A DNA stretch of 64,000 nt from Branchiostoma floridae. Lineage: Eukaryota; Chordata; Leptocardii; Amphioxiformes; Branchiostomatidae. Shown in pieces: positions 21,861 through 35,386 of the stretch; the stretch's first letter is position 1; each line of letters opens with the position of its first letter. The stretch lies in assembly GCF_000003815.2 (NCBI RefSeq), contig NC_049987.1, positions 11,142,714 through 11,206,713 on the forward strand. Direction: 5' to 3'. The notes under the pieces are model-generated. The model made no database searches and had not been told where the DNA came from. It was given only the letters and a program-made list of their open reading frames with translations. The translations under genes and the position numbers were made by a program.

Positions 21861-24800
21861 GTGCTGACAATAGCTGAGCGCTGTGTACATTATCACCTGT
21901 GGTAACCCCCGTAGCTGACACTTACTTGCACAAGTAGGAAATCCAACCACCTGTATGAAAAACAAATAGTCCCTGCTTTCTTAGTTTTCTGTGGGCAATG
22001 GGTATTGAGCGCCTTTGCACATAATTTTCACTGACATTACAATTCAGGTCCTGTTTTAACAAAAAGAACAAGTTTTCCGCTTGAATTTACAATAAAAGAG
22101 ACATTGTGAGACTTGATTGGATTTGATTTGGTGGATAAAAGACTCCCATAAACTCCAGTCACAACCACAAACCACGTGACTAGACTGCACGCTTGAGTGA
22201 GGGGTCGAGAGTACGTTGGCATTTTGGACAGAGAGTTGTTGTCGTTCCGCTACCAGGGATTCTCACGTGACAGTACGTCACACCTGGGGTGCGTGACACT
22301 GGGAGAAGACTTTCTTCACGTGTGTCGTCACTAGAAAGTAGAGCGTGAACAGGAAAGTGCGAGATCTCCCCGTTAGTGGCAGGCACGGTGATACTGCTGG
22401 TACACAGGTCCGCACTGGGCTTAGGGTAAGCTTTCTCCTGCCTACCTTATGTAGTGTTTGAACTTGATGTGCCGCAGTAGCATATGTTTGTGACAGTCTG
22501 GACCAAAGTAAACCTTGCTGATGGGCAGCCCAAGGTAAAACATCGCCTCCGTTAGTACAAATTTACCGTGAGTACTTCCTTGACGGAAACCCTGGGGATT
22601 ATGAGGTTAGTACAGGACAGTACAGGTAACGTCAGTTGACCAACGTAGAACTTAGACACCACACTGCAGACTATAGCTAGCAGAGTCGGAATATCGTGAC
22701 ACAGGGGCATCAGTTCTGTTTCTTAGAAGGAAGGCTGCTACGCTCGCCAAACCAACTGATCGCAGTGTTTGTTTTGGGGAAATACCTGTGACTTGTCCAA
22801 GCAAGGTAAGTCCGTGTCCAGGCGATACTAGGATATTATTACATGTACGCCAGCAGCATGAGTTATAGGGAGGCCCATTCTCCGTCTTGTAGCTACAAAA
22901 ATGTCCAAGTAACATTGCACGATGTAATGGCGAAACGGACGGTATGGTCGATTAGGCTATTTTCAGTGGTCCTTAGTTCTGTCAAGCCAAGCGTAAAACT
23001 AGAGGCATGACCGAGCGTCACAACAGTTCAATCATTCGCAACCATGGTGTGGAATAGAATATAAGAGCAACGTTGTTTCAACAGCGATTGCGGTCACTGT
23101 TATGATATTGTTGCTGTTTTGTTTTTCTTCAAAATTGTTTAGACACGACTTCCGGAGAACTGGGGAAAAGGCAGTGTCACTACAGGTCAAAGTAAAGCAA
23201 AGGAACAAGAATACTAAACACTTAACTTTTTCATGCCCATACAATCATGCAAAAAAGAATTCCTAACTTTGCATTTGTATCAGTCGTGGTCTTGTGGCGG
23301 ACATGTTATGAATTTAAGCATCACATTGAAATAGAAGTGAATGGCCACTGGCAAATGCTTTAGATCTCAAACCGTGCACAGGTATACGTTGAGCTCGCCT
23401 GCACCAGTGACCCCATTCTTGAACGAACTTTAGAGAGTTATTGCGGCATGTCAATGAGCCAGTTCAGTCTAGTTGATCTTTAGGCTGTAGTGTAGTGTCC
23501 GTGACGCGCTGAGCACTACATGATACTGAATACTGCTATCGCTGGTTTGCATTCGCCTCTAACTTGAACTAGATAGAAGAAGAAACGCTACCATACTACA
23601 TGTATGTAATAAATCTTGCTTTCTAGAATACGTGGCATAGTCTAAATGCTCTACAAGAGTTAGCAAAATATGATTCCAAAGTTTATGTAATAGAAAAAGC
23701 TTCAATTCAAACAGAGACAGTGGGGAGATTCTAGTGTAGAAATTAGCTAACAATTTTTTTTTTCGCTCCAAGTTCTGAAATCATCTTGCTTTGACTTTCT
23801 TTCTTATCATACTGTCACTTATCTTAATCTATACATTTTCCCACCTAAACGCTCTAAAAAAACTCTAGAAAAGAGTCTGTATTTCATACCTATATGTTAA
23901 TGTGGTCAGTAGGGATACGACTAGGGGCCAACCTGGGGTCAGTAGTGTCAGATTTCTAAATCTGTTTTGTAAACATGACATGTTTTAAAGCGGCAGTGTT
24001 TAGTCAACATCAATAAGTGGAAATGATCCGCTGGGTCTGTCTCAGGTATACCTCTATAGATTTACTTTACAGGGGTTAAAGGGGCATTCCACTCCAGAAG
24101 GGGGTGGTATTTTCCAATAGATAATATGTCAATGAATACATAAACAGCCGAATTTTGTGGAATTTACATTGCGCGATGTGTGTTTTGTAAAACAATATGA
24201 CACTCACTAAACCCATGCAGACCCTACCCATGCATTATCTTAGAAACGCATAGCCACTTTGTTTATCGTGGATATTTTCGGAATAATTCGGAACTTCCTC
24301 GATCGGATCACTAAGAACACCGAGAAGGCAAATTGCTCATAAGATAGCAAACAACACATAACAAGACTAGATTTCTTAGCGATCCTGAAATTAGTTTTGT
24401 AACCTTACCTTAACGTTTTGCATTGTATTCAGCCATAGGATTAACTCAATTTACATATACCATTCTCCCAACATATGAAACACGCACAGCAACGTTGATG
24501 ACATAATGAACAGTAGACTGATGTAGGCTACAAGCAATACTGTTGCAAATGTGCAAATACCTAGCTACATTTAGCTATCAAGAATGATCTATCTACGTTT
24601 AACTTACATGGTGGAACTAACTTACACTCCATTTAACTGTATATTGGTATGTGGATCAACGTAGTAGAATGGTGACAAGTTTATTGCAACTTGCCTGAAA
24701 GCTTATTGCAAATAAGCAAGATAGACAAACATTATGAAAAACAATACCCAAGGGCTTATGCTGTTGTCAACCGATCTTAGAAGAGGCAGGGTAGAAAAGC

Positions 24801-26892
24801 TATGTTTTCGTAGTATAGAAAAGCAATACTAAGGCGTTGATCGTTTTTTCCCTTCCATACGGACTCGTATGTATGTTGATGTAACTGGATGCAATAAGCT
24901 GTCAATGTGGTTCTCTAGTTAGTCAATTACATTACAGAGACTACACTGTCTTGTTTTATTGTGTATTGAGCGCTCGTATTTCTATTTGGACCAAAAGGTG
25001 ACCAAGGAAAAACGCTATCACGGAGGCATGGTTACAAAGTTAACTTGAAAGTTCATCTGTGTCGGTAAAGGTCATTCTAAATCAGACTTAAACTGTAACC
25101 TCCAAAACCAAATTCGACTTACCCAAAGTTTCGACTGAACAACTCGAGTCAAATAATGAGCAACCCATCGTGCGTGTCTGGTGTCACGTCAGATAGAACA
25201 CATGACTCGGTGAACCATGGATCATACTAGTAAGCCTGCAGAAAGTCTATGGCGCCCCCAGTCTCTGTTGAATGATGGGTCTAACGCCCTTCTGTAGATA
25301 GTTACAAAGTTGTTGTTGTTTTTTAGAGTAAAGACATACATAGTTCCACGGAGTTGGTCTTATTTTTCCCTAATTAGTCCTATAACCTTGTGACGCTCCT
25401 GTTTACACCCATTGATCTCCGCCTCCACACAATTAGTTGGTGCGATCCGCGTGATTGATACAATTTCAGCAATAACGCTTTCTCATGGATCACTTCCTCA
25501 GGCGCTTCTCTACACAGAGTCCTTGACATTTCCGATGCTCCGTTCCACAGCACAGGAACATGTGCATGTTCACACCCGCCTCTGTCGCTCGCGGGCTTCG
25601 AGGAAATCAATAGCTTCCAATTTTCCGTAATCATCGCCTGAATCGCTTCAGTTCCATTAAGAAGAAATAAGAATTTTTCACAACTTTTCATTCCTGAGGG
25701 GCATTTCAAGCTTCTCGTATCGCTATGAATTATAATGGTAATAAAATCATCCATCGGAATCAAGTATGAAGCAACAAATGATTATCAATTCCCATCTGGC
25801 ATTTTGTGCGAAAGGGAATTTAAGGTCAGCGCAGTTTCCAAAGTTATAAGCACTACAGTCTTGTTCTATTACACATCAATTCTTCTACTGGCTCGCGATC
25901 CATTTTGGAGAATTAGAGTGAAGTATGGCAGATTGCTTTGGCCGCATTGTTTCTTTTACCGTTGTCCGTTAGGACCTGAAACTGGACGTTTTAATTACTT
26001 TTTTCTAATTACATACGTGCGTACCGCTTCTGAGCGTACCGATTCGTAAAAGAAAGTGTTTAATGCTGATGATCAATGCAGAAAGAGTGAGAGACGAGAA
26101 TAACATGGTGATCAGAGAGGACAGACTTCATTCCCTTACTCCTATAGTATACGAATGTGCTAGATTGGGGAGAAACACAGGAAAATGCTGATAGAGGGAG
26201 AGGGAGAGAGAAAGAGAGAGAGAGAGGGGGGGCAGACTGAATGGCAAAGACAAGCTAAAAACAACATTTTCTCCTTCAAATTGAAATGATTAGTTAGTCA
26301 AATTTGTATACAGTGCTGAAATTTATCAATCATGAAACAAAAATTATTCTTTCTGAGCTAAGGCCAATCACAGTATGAAAATCTGCTGGAATCGATTTGT
26401 CTTTTGGCGATGGTAGCTGTTTACATACCGACGATAAACCTTGCCATCAGCTTTGTTAAGTGGAGCCCATCGTTTAAAATCCTTCCGATTAGATAGTATC
26501 CGGTAACTAATGTATTTACCTCGTGTCCACAGGCGGTACTTGGGAGTATGGTTTTAGATCGATATTAAGTTGTATCATTTGCAGTTTATATCACGTGCAC
26601 TACAGTCTTCATTGGGGGGAGATATTCCATTAAATGATAAACGTATGGCTGTCAGTGCAGGCATAATGGGTCAGTTTGAATGTATTTTCAAGTGAAATAT
26701 TCCCGTGTTTTGCATATACCATGTAAACTTTGAATGTTTCTTGTTTAATCATCTGTGTGACAAACATTTCCAGGATTGCTTGATTCGCATTTTTTCTTGC
26801 TTGGTTTTGGAGAGTGTACAGTGATCTAACAAACCTTCCGTGTATATATCGTTCTGTAGCAGTACAAGTGCGACGGACGGTAAGGATCAAAC
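21861..26892. other. Intergenic DNA, no gene recognised
   Basis: I see no exon chain, RNA gene or clear transposon end in these 5 kb. The longest open frames (25380-25763 on -, 25735-26049 on +) resemble no family I know. The last few hundred bases presumably hold the promoter and 5'UTR of the EF-hand gene, but I can point to no specific element. Confidence 0.5.
26193..26231. repeat. Purine (GA)n simple repeat
   Basis: An almost pure purine run of GA and GGGA words, ending in a G tract, stands about 660 bp upstream of the EF-hand gene. Confidence 0.85.
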
Positions 26893-29121
26893 ATGGCGGC
26901 GGAACCCAAGGTCAACGTGAGGGTCAAACCCGAGGACTTCGCAAGAATGGTGAGAATCAGTACTTTAAAACTGTTTGCAACTGGTTGATATGAATTCCTT
27001 TTTGTCTTTCACAGTGTTCTTACAATATTGTTCTCAGACTTTGTACAAACCTGTTTCATTTTTGTCCATTCCAGACAAAGAAGTTGACGCATGAGCAGAT
27101 CATGGGTAGGTATTCACTACTCTAGTACGATCTCTAAGTGTTTGTGGTCTTGTCACGCATATAATAGATGTGAAAAGTTAATACCAATCCCTGTGTCCTG
27201 GGTTCAAACCCTGTCATGCTATCGATCTTGTGCTCTAGAAAAATGCACTTGACACGATTTTCAAATTCCTTACTTCACCCAGGTGTAAAAATGGATATCT
27301 GACTTCAGTTGAGGAATTAAAAGGAGGTGGAGGGGGAGGGATGGGCTCCGCCTCCCAATCCCCTTTGCCTAGTGACAGTGGAGGTCCCACACCCCACACC
27401 CTAAACTGTTGCCTAGTCAAAGTTGAGGCCCCACACCCTAAAAAGACGTCCCTTTACCCATTTTTACCTACTTTTTTTGCAGAGTTCCGTGAGGCGTTCA
27501 GCGCGATAGACCAGGATGGTGACGGGGTGATTAGGTCGAAGGAGCTGGGGAAGCTGATGCGGGCCATGGGGGAGAACCCCACCGAGCAGGAGGTGGAGGA
27601 GATAGTTGTGCAGCTGGACCTGGACGGTCAGTTACTGTTTCTACCTCAATACTTACTTTTTCTCCCTCCGTGAAAACGGAGAGATTGGATAGTGGAGTTG
27701 TTTGTGTGTTTGTTTGTTTGTTTGCTTGCTTGTCTTTGTGTATGTTCTCATTTATGATTGCATAGTGGCAGTCTGTAAGGATGTAAGGAGGACATTGTAG
27801 AATAGGATACATGTTTTCCTGTGGTTGTTGATTTGTTCGCAAGTATGCTGAACTTTATATACTGAATTGATCTCTTATCTGTGTTGCTATTGAGTACTTG
27901 TTTTATTCTTCTTTTTATTCAGAAATACATGCATCATGCAAAATTTTACTGAAATTATTATCAATCGCAACCTATTCGACCCGTTATATATGCCCACATC
28001 CACCTTGTTGATAGCTAGCAATGTTTAACAGAAAATTCCTTTGAACTAGCTTGATGTCGAACTATAACCATGCTAAATCCACTAGTGCGCGAGTACGTCT
28101 TCCCTGGTCATATTCAATGCGCTCCAAATGGAAGTCGAGTTTGATAGTTTTTATTGAACGTTATTGTCTTTCTTAGAAAACTATACATCGTAACAATATG
28201 TTTCCTTGTCACAGGTGATGGAACTATCGATTTCCCAGAATTCCTCAACGTCATGGTGAAGAGGCTGTTCGCATCGGAGGATCAGAATGAGTGGCTGAGG
28301 AGCGCTTTCCGTGCCTTCGACATGGACGGCAGTGGATACATCAGGTGCTTACTTTGTCTTTATTTCCTCTGAATGGAAATTATAGTAGTAATACTATTGA
28401 AAATAGATCCTTCTTTAAAAGAGAGTCCGTGAGGCTCGAGGAAGTAGCCTCTTCCACGGACTGACCGTAATTTCTGATAAACGGCTTTCTCTACCAACTC
28501 TGAACTGTAATTCCTAGCTGCCACTTTTTTGTAGTCATCTTCCCATTCGCTCTATATCAATCTGATGATACTGTATACAAATACTAATGCAAATACGGAC
28601 ACTCACCAACACAAACAGACGCAACAAAACATACTTACACATGTTCAATAAGTTCTTAGATTTTTTTCGGAAGACGTATTTCCTTAATTTGAGTCATTGA
28701 ATTTAGGTAATAGGTTTGTTATGTGTTAACGATGTATAATGTAATTCTCCAGCCTTCCCGAGCTTGAGCACGTGATGACTGAGATGTGCGACAACATCAC
28801 AGACGACGAAATCAAAGAGATGTTTGACCTGTTCGACGTCAACAAGGACGGCAGGCTGAGCTTCCAAGGTTCGTGTACGAAGTATTCTGACACAAAGACC
28901 ATCGGTAGTAAAAATAGCCACTTTAAATGATTGCTTCATATCTCATTGAACAAGGGTTTGATTTACTCAAGGACTTGAAAGCACTTGAAAGGTAACTGTC
29001 GTATTATATGATCAAACCTTTTATGTCTATTTTTCTTTTTCATGTCTGCTTCACTGCAGAGTTTTCAACCATACTGAGATTAGACGACGACCAATCCTGG
29101 GGACTTACAACTTCAAAGTGA
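26893..29121 (+). CDS. Calmodulin/troponin-C-like protein with four EF hands, 179 aa
   Basis: Six exons: 26893-26949, 27075-27105, 27483-27626, 28215-28344, 28753-28868, 29060-29121, all phases joining, stop TGA. All four calcium loops have the canonical 12-residue pattern: loop 1 D39-E50 (DQDGDGVIRSKE), loop 2 D75-E86 (DLDGDGTIDFPE), loop 3 D113-E124 (DMDGSGYISLPE), loop 4 D149-E160 (DVNKDGRLSFQE). All should bind Ca2+. Against calmodulin (about 149 aa) it has about 20 extra N-terminal residues, one extra residue in the central linker, and a different C-terminus, 'ILRLDDDQSWGLTTSK', replacing the usual 'MMTAK'. The linker lacks calmodulin's conserved helix sequence. It is probably a cytosolic calcium sensor diverged from calmodulin; a role in muscle like troponin C is possible but unproven. 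The start ATG follows 'aaac' and opens the only frame matching exon 2. Confidence 0.93.
27175..27312 (+). repeat. tRNA-derived SINE copy in EF-hand gene intron 2
   Basis: It has the B-box-like 'gggttcaaaccct', then 'gctctagaaaaatgcacttg', 'acacgattttc', 'cacccaggtgtaaaaatgg' and 'gacttcagttgagga'. This matches the block order of the other copies, with mutations. A G-rich purine tract follows at about 27320-27342. Confidence 0.65.
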
Positions 29122-30290
29122 TGAGACTCAATGCCAAATCATCTGTCAACAATTCATCAGAATTACCCGTGAGTGCAGCACGTGAATAGGGGTCGCGGTG
29201 TGCTGTCAACTTCAAAGGGGTTCTTGTGACTCTTTACCCGTGTGCACGTGTTTCACTTTTTTGTCTCGTATGTCTTTCAATTCTTTTAGTTTTATCAATA
29301 TGCCATGCATGTACGAGGGATCTACATTTTTCAGTTAACCTGACTTGTATACCTGCATTTTTAAATGAAAATCACAAGTAGCCCAATTTTTGTAAGCTCA
29401 AGGTAGCTCATTGACAATTGCAGTAACCATGTTTGCAACTCCATGCTATAGAAGACATTGCACTATCTCTACTTTAACTCACGGCTGGTGTCATGGTAGA
29501 TGTTTCTGGTATCGTCTGGATCACGTGCTGTAATGCTTGCATGTTGAAAACAAATATATGTGTAACCAATTTACAGAGAGATACATTTTCCAGGGAACCT
29601 TTGTAAAAAAAAACTATCTCAAAAATATATTCATATATGCTTCGATATATCAGGCAGCAGAATGAGACAAAAGAAAAGGATGTATATTTATGGGATGAAT
29701 TTGTCTATTAATCAGATTGTCGTCTGTTGGTTTGCCACATTTGTAATAATTTGGTTGGAAAGTATTGCACAATGTCACTCTATTGAAATATCATATGCGC
29801 GGTGCACTGTAACTTACAATGGTATAGCTATGGTGTGTTGTGACGTCATTTGCACACAAAAAACGAGAGCTTGATACTAAAACGTCCATCTGTGGAATGT
29901 AAAAATTTCGTCTGAGTGGTCTTTTCAATGAGTGGTCAGTGTTAGTAAGCAAGTTACTGCATCTCAAATAAGCATGCACAAGGTTTAGCTGGATGACAAG
30001 AGCATTTACATGTTCAGTAGAATTGATTCCGAATGATATACAAGCACCAAACCAAATGTATATAACATGGTCTACAGGACTTATAATTGCATTGCCTATG
30101 TAAAGCAGTTTTTGTAAAAGAATCTATTTACCTTTATATCATGTCCATCTGACTTAGAAAGGAAAAAAAATCAACGAAACGTTAAGGATCGTCTAAGCCC
30201 TTATAGATTTTATAGGGCAGGTATGTTTTTACGTAAAAGGTGAAATACAAACGTACAATTGCGTGATATGAATTGCAATATTTTGCCACA
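29122..30290. other. 3' flank shared by convergent genes, nothing further recognised
   Basis: AT-rich DNA between the stop codon of the EF-hand gene (+) and the stop codon of the unknown gene (-). It presumably contains both 3' untranslated regions. No coding region, RNA gene or transposon end is recognised. Confidence 0.5.
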
Positions 30291-33200
30291 TCACGACTTC
30301 ATCCCGATGAAAGCGATGTTGGCCGTCATGGTGTTAGCTGTGCGCATCTGCCGGTTTTTCTCCAGCTGTTTCCGGAACTCCTCCAGCTTGTCGGGGTTGA
30401 GAAGGTCGTTCTTTACTACCTTCGTGCTTGTCTTGTCAGGAGGCGGGTGTGGTTCATCTGTCTTGGTGCCCTAGGGAGGTAAAGCATATCACCGTAATGT
30501 TATACTTTAAAATACCTACAATCTGTTCTTATCGTGTCACAAAATAAATGTCACATACACACAGATTCCATCCTTACATCATTCATCTTCTTACTCGAAA
30601 ATGTTAGAGGGCAAGCTGTTAACGCTTGTTTTTATAACAACTTCGTTAATCTTATAGGCTGACAGAGGAACACACCCTTCCTGTGCGCACTGCACACTTG
30701 TCTTACTGCCGTAACCAGACGGCATGATTGACAGGTGACTGGTACGACACCTTCAGATCGTGTGCAGTCAGAAACGTTCACCCTTTGGTACAACAAACTG
30801 TATGACTTCTTTATCCGCTTTCCAACTTTCAGTTGTATTACCTATATTACCTGTTTCCTGTTTCTCCAAGTTTCCCTGTTCACCCCCACCCACTTTCTGA
30901 AGATGGAATATTGCTTTTCTCGTCTCGTACATGCATGTTTTTTTTTCTGAAAGATCCCACTTCCTAAGCTATATTCCTAAGCTGTAAGTGGTATTGTACA
31001 TTATGTGTATTGATCCATTAATGATAGCCTTAGAGCACCCCGACGGCAGTTGCAGTGAGAGGGAAACCCATTTTCCTTTTGATTTATTTTCAATTTGAAA
31101 CTTTGAATTTTGGCCAGAATATCATAGATAGATGGCTATACCGTTACGTGTTTATGTATGGATTTGGATCTATAGATACATATGAAAGATGTGACATTAA
31201 TGATGTCAATGACATCATCATCTGTCGTCCCTGGCGGGCGGGGTGAGGCGTTGCACGGTCTTTCAGGACGTTAAGTTGAAAATCAATAACTGTATTTGAA
31301 CTTCCTTACCCAATCTCCTTTGAAATACTATTAAAAGACGATGGCATGAGCCAGTAAAGTAGCGTGTTTGTCTCACCGTTGGTGGTGGAGTCTTGCTGTT
31401 CCTCCCGGACGGGCTCTCAGCACCACAGACAGGCCTCCCAGACACGGTCCCAGCCTCCACTCTTCCATCACCCCTTGGTGCCAGCGCGCTGGCGCTTCGG
31501 AAACCTCCCGGTGACTCCAAGTTCACTCCCCGAAGACCTGCTGGAGACACTACGCTGGCGCTGCGGTATCCTACCGGAGACATAGCGCTGGCAGCCCGGT
31601 TTCTTCCGAGTGGTACCGCGCTGTTGGCTCGACTTTCTCCCGGTGGTATCGCACTGGGACCACGGCTACCTTCTACAGGTACCTCGAAGGTACTACGGAA
31701 AGCCTTGGCCAATTCCACGGATCTTTCCTGACGCACTTTGTTTCGACAAGCTGAACAGTTGTCTCGTACTGACTTGCGCTTCCAAATGGGGACTTTAGGC
31801 TTCTCAGGCTGGCATTTCTTGATTTGCCACGCGTTGTAGACAGGGAACCTCTCACTCGGATGGCCAGTCCTTGAAATTGACGATGCGGGGTAGAAGTTTT
31901 CACCGTACATATAAGTTCCTAAACTTCGGAAGACTCCGGCACTTTTTGTTGCGCGAGTGCCGATTGTTGCCGACGTGGAGTCGAAACTTCCCGACGGATG
32001 GCGACGACTGGCGAACGCCGATTGGGTCCGAAAAGGTTGGGTGTTGGGTGCAAGACTTTTCAGAAACTCGTTGGTCGTCAGAACACGCTCACGATACACC
32101 TTAGAGTTAGCCTCTAGGTTTTCTGGCGATAGTTTTAGATTCGGAGCCGACTTAGAACGAGCAGACATGCTAGGTGCTGTCCGCCTTTCCTCCTTGGCAC
32201 AGTTGACCACGGATCGTGCTGTCGGCATGGCCTTGGTGCTGACTTGCTTTCCTGACGCCACCTTGCGAGCTCGAGATGCACTGCTCTGCCTCTGATATTC
32301 CAGATTATATTTGAGATTGTCGCTCTTCGTTCCCGACTTCTCGCCATTGGCTGTCGTGGAGCTTGAGCAATCTGCAATACCATCATCCACGTTCTCTTTA
32401 TCTGCTTGTGCCTCCTTTTTCTCCAGCCGTGACTTGTTCAGCGCGGCTCGTGCTATAGCCTTGAAACGGGCGTTCTTTTCTGGAGCCAGCGCCCGGTGCA
32501 ACCCGGAGCCTGTAGCGCGAGACTTGTTCACCAGAGCCTGGATCAATAAGTGGAACTTGGGGAGGGTGATCTGTGTTTGGAACGGCACCATCGGCAGGTC
32601 TTCTGACATGGTGTCATCGTCCGAGTCGTTCTCCTTATCCTCGTTTTCTTTTTCTTCTGTGAACCAATTAAATATTCATTTATAGCCCTTACCTATTGTA
32701 TGCTGAATAACCTTATTGCACGCAAGTTTATGCGTACTCTTGACACTTTGTTACATTTCCTGTACGTAAAGACTTGATAATTTTTCTTTGGAAAGTTGTT
32801 TACGGTTAAAGAAAAGTGTGCATACATCACCTTCTTTCTCTTCCTCCACCTGTATGACGGGGACGACGTCTTTGTCCGCGGAGTCGTAGATAGAGGGCGG
32901 GCGTACTAGCTCCACGGAGCCGCGGTAGATCGTGTTCTTCAGCTGACGGGACACTGGCCTCTTCACCTAAACACATAAGAAACAAGATGGAAGAGTTTTT
33001 TTTTAAAACTACGGTAATGATACTCCTTTCAAATTGGGCTTACGTGTGACGGTGTGTGTATGCTAAAACAGATTAAACCAGAGTATTTATAATTCTCCAG
33101 GACTTTTATATAATATTCTAGAGTGTCTAAAAGCACTTCTTAAATTTGTTTTCCCTGATCGGGCCAAGAATTGATCATGAGTTTCTATACACAGACAAAG

Positions 33201-34647
33201 GCGACCGATCCTCACCTCCCCAATACATCATAAACTATAATAACATTCATTGATTTTAGAGCCATTCTGTTAACAAAGAATACAAGAATACTAGAAAGGC
33301 TGGTATTTGCTTAATATGAGCAAGTTCAGCATATTTCACTCCACCCTCTTCCTTTTATAAAAATGGGAAAAAAGCAGTCCATGCGAAAATGCCGCGGTAC
33401 ATTTAAGGTTTTGAACCGAAACTACGGTTCATACCTTCATACTAGTACTGTACTGTAATCACACTTTTATTTCTTGATTACAACACGCCTATTACATCAC
33501 CCCCATGATAAAGATCGGTGATAGCAAGACTTGTACCTCTCCATCGTGCCCGAACATGGCGCCCTGGAGATGCGGAAACTCGTGGATGGACCGTTTCCTC
33601 ATGCCGCTTCCGTTCGAGCTCGGGACGGTCGCCCTCAACAGGCTGATCTCATTCTTAATCTTGTGTGCCGCCCTGGCTGCGTGCAGATCAAGTTTTCGTA
33701 GATCAACCTTCAGAGATTAAAAGACGGAAAGAAATAAGATAAATGATACGAATGGACATGAGACATTGGCCTTCCAATGCATATCTACAGTCTCAACGAC
33801 AATGAAATTAGCTATGGTCACTTGCCCCCCACCCCCTCCAAAACAATAAAACATTGAGCAGATGTGTCCTACAGGCAAAATACTACCTCTTCTTTACCGC
33901 AATTAGTAATGCCAACCCCTTGTTCCATGCTGTAAAACATAGACTCACTTTTGTGTCGCCGATCTTTTAACTCTTAGCAATGAAAATTTGCATTACAATG
34001 CATCATCACAACGTCTTAGGTCAATTATCTTAATATGTAACAGTTATCAAAGGCATTTTATGTAACGTTATATCTTGTAGATGATTGCATAGTGGCAGCC
34101 CATGCATCAACCTTTTTTATACTTAAGATTTTTCAAAAATCTACAGTGATGAATGTGAGAAGAAATATGATACTTATGAAATATATTGGCAATGAAGTCC
34201 GCTAATTAATCCATTAAACATCCCTATTATCGCCCATCTATAAGCATAAAACCAAGGCTTTCATACGACACAAAGTACGTTTTTATATCACGTTGCTAAC
34301 ACGGTAATTTTACGTGGACGTCTCTTCATGTGAGACGTTCACCAACGTTGATCACGTTATGTATAGATCATAAGAAATCTGCCATAGCGCATAATACATT
34401 GTAATAGAATTGAACTACAATCTTACGGGTAATAGAGAATGAGTAAATATTCTATCATACCAATTCACTTCTGATAACAGCTAACATTTAACCGAATTAT
34501 ATTGGAACTCCACGGAATGACTTGATTCACCCTCCCCGTTCTTGCTATTCTCGCCCGAGTGTTTACCTGCAGGCGTCTCTCCGCCACTTGGTTACGGGGA
34601 TGATTCAACACCTCCACCGCCCGGGGAGCGAGCTTTCTCCGGTCCAT
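30291..34647 (-). CDS. Unknown-function protein, ~615 aa, basic and Ser-rich with six 11-residue repeats
   Basis: Five exons in transcription order: 34567-34647, 33537-33707, 32831-32966, 31377-32656, 30291-30470, stop TGA. All splice sites are GT-AG and phases join. I do not recognise the family. Near the N-terminus there is 'KLDLHAARAAHKIKNEI', a likely helix. An acidic stretch ('EEEKEEKENEDKENDSDDD') follows in the middle. A long basic Ser/Arg/Lys-rich region comes next, then a Cys pair in 'DNCSACRNK'. Six tandem 11-mers (about 31420-31640) have the pattern S/x-R-x-x-S-A-x-x-P-x-G. The protein ends with a conserved-looking 'NPDKLEEFRKQLEKNR' helix. There is no signal peptide or membrane segment. 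Composition suggests a disordered cytoskeletal or ciliary protein, but that is a guess. It starts about 740 bp from the divergent SOD gene and may share its promoter region. The large + strand frames over 31364-32295 are its shadows. Confidence 0.82.
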
Positions 34648-35386
34648 TCCTTACTCCTCACAACGAGAAAATGGTTCCTATCAAACGCTGTCGCTATCTG
34701 ATTGTTTCCATCAAAACAGTTGAATTTGAACTTGCACTATGTGTTCTGGAACAATTCATGACTCTATGACAAAATAAAGCGAGAGTAAGGTGCACTGGCA
34801 ACCTGTTCGAAGAACACGTGAAGTGTTGTTTTACCTTAGCTGCGGTTGTGAGGTGCTATCTTTCGTAATAGACAATGACAGATGGTGTCAACAAAAGCTT
34901 GTTAAGCGCGACATTAAGCAATGAGAAAGGGCATGTCGTTTGTAACTTGACGTTTATTATTCCCTCGCGTGCAACGCTGCATATAATGTTATCCACTGTC
35001 TATCAGGTTTGCATTGGCTTCTCAAAGCTAGGTGTGGCACAGACAGAGCTCACCTTACATCACCGTCCAGCAATATGATTCTCAAAAGGATCTATAGTGA
35101 AACCGGATAGCTTTCGTGGCGTTTATTCGTTGTAAATTATAGAAGTTTATCCTCAATGTCGCACCGTGAATGTACACTGTAGAGACGGTCGACAGGTTAG
35201 CAGGGACATCTGGCGGTTTAGAAACAAACTGCAGGTGAATTTCCACTTTGTTTTTGCACACAGCACCATAGTACAATCCCGCCATGTGATCACCTTCTCT
35301 TCGACATTTTATTCAGCTGCGGCCTTTGTAGTCAGCAACATTTTCTGTGCCCTATTGAAGGTGATAGCTCTTGTTCTCAAGCCAAC
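34648..35386. promoter_or_regulatory. Divergent promoter region between unknown gene (-) and SOD gene (+)
   Basis: 739 bp separate the two start codons, so both promoters and 5'UTRs should lie here unless untranslated first exons exist elsewhere. I see no strong TATA box placed for either gene. The reading frames here (34875-35078, 35166-35429) look random. Confidence 0.4.

Noticed and set aside
25380-25763. A 127-codon frame on -
   Set aside because: No family resemblance, no splice partners and no nearby promoter; the length is compatible with chance in 64 kb.
31364-32685. + strand frames over the unknown gene
   Set aside because: They are antisense to the 1280-bp exon of the - strand gene, which is supported by a phased five-exon chain.
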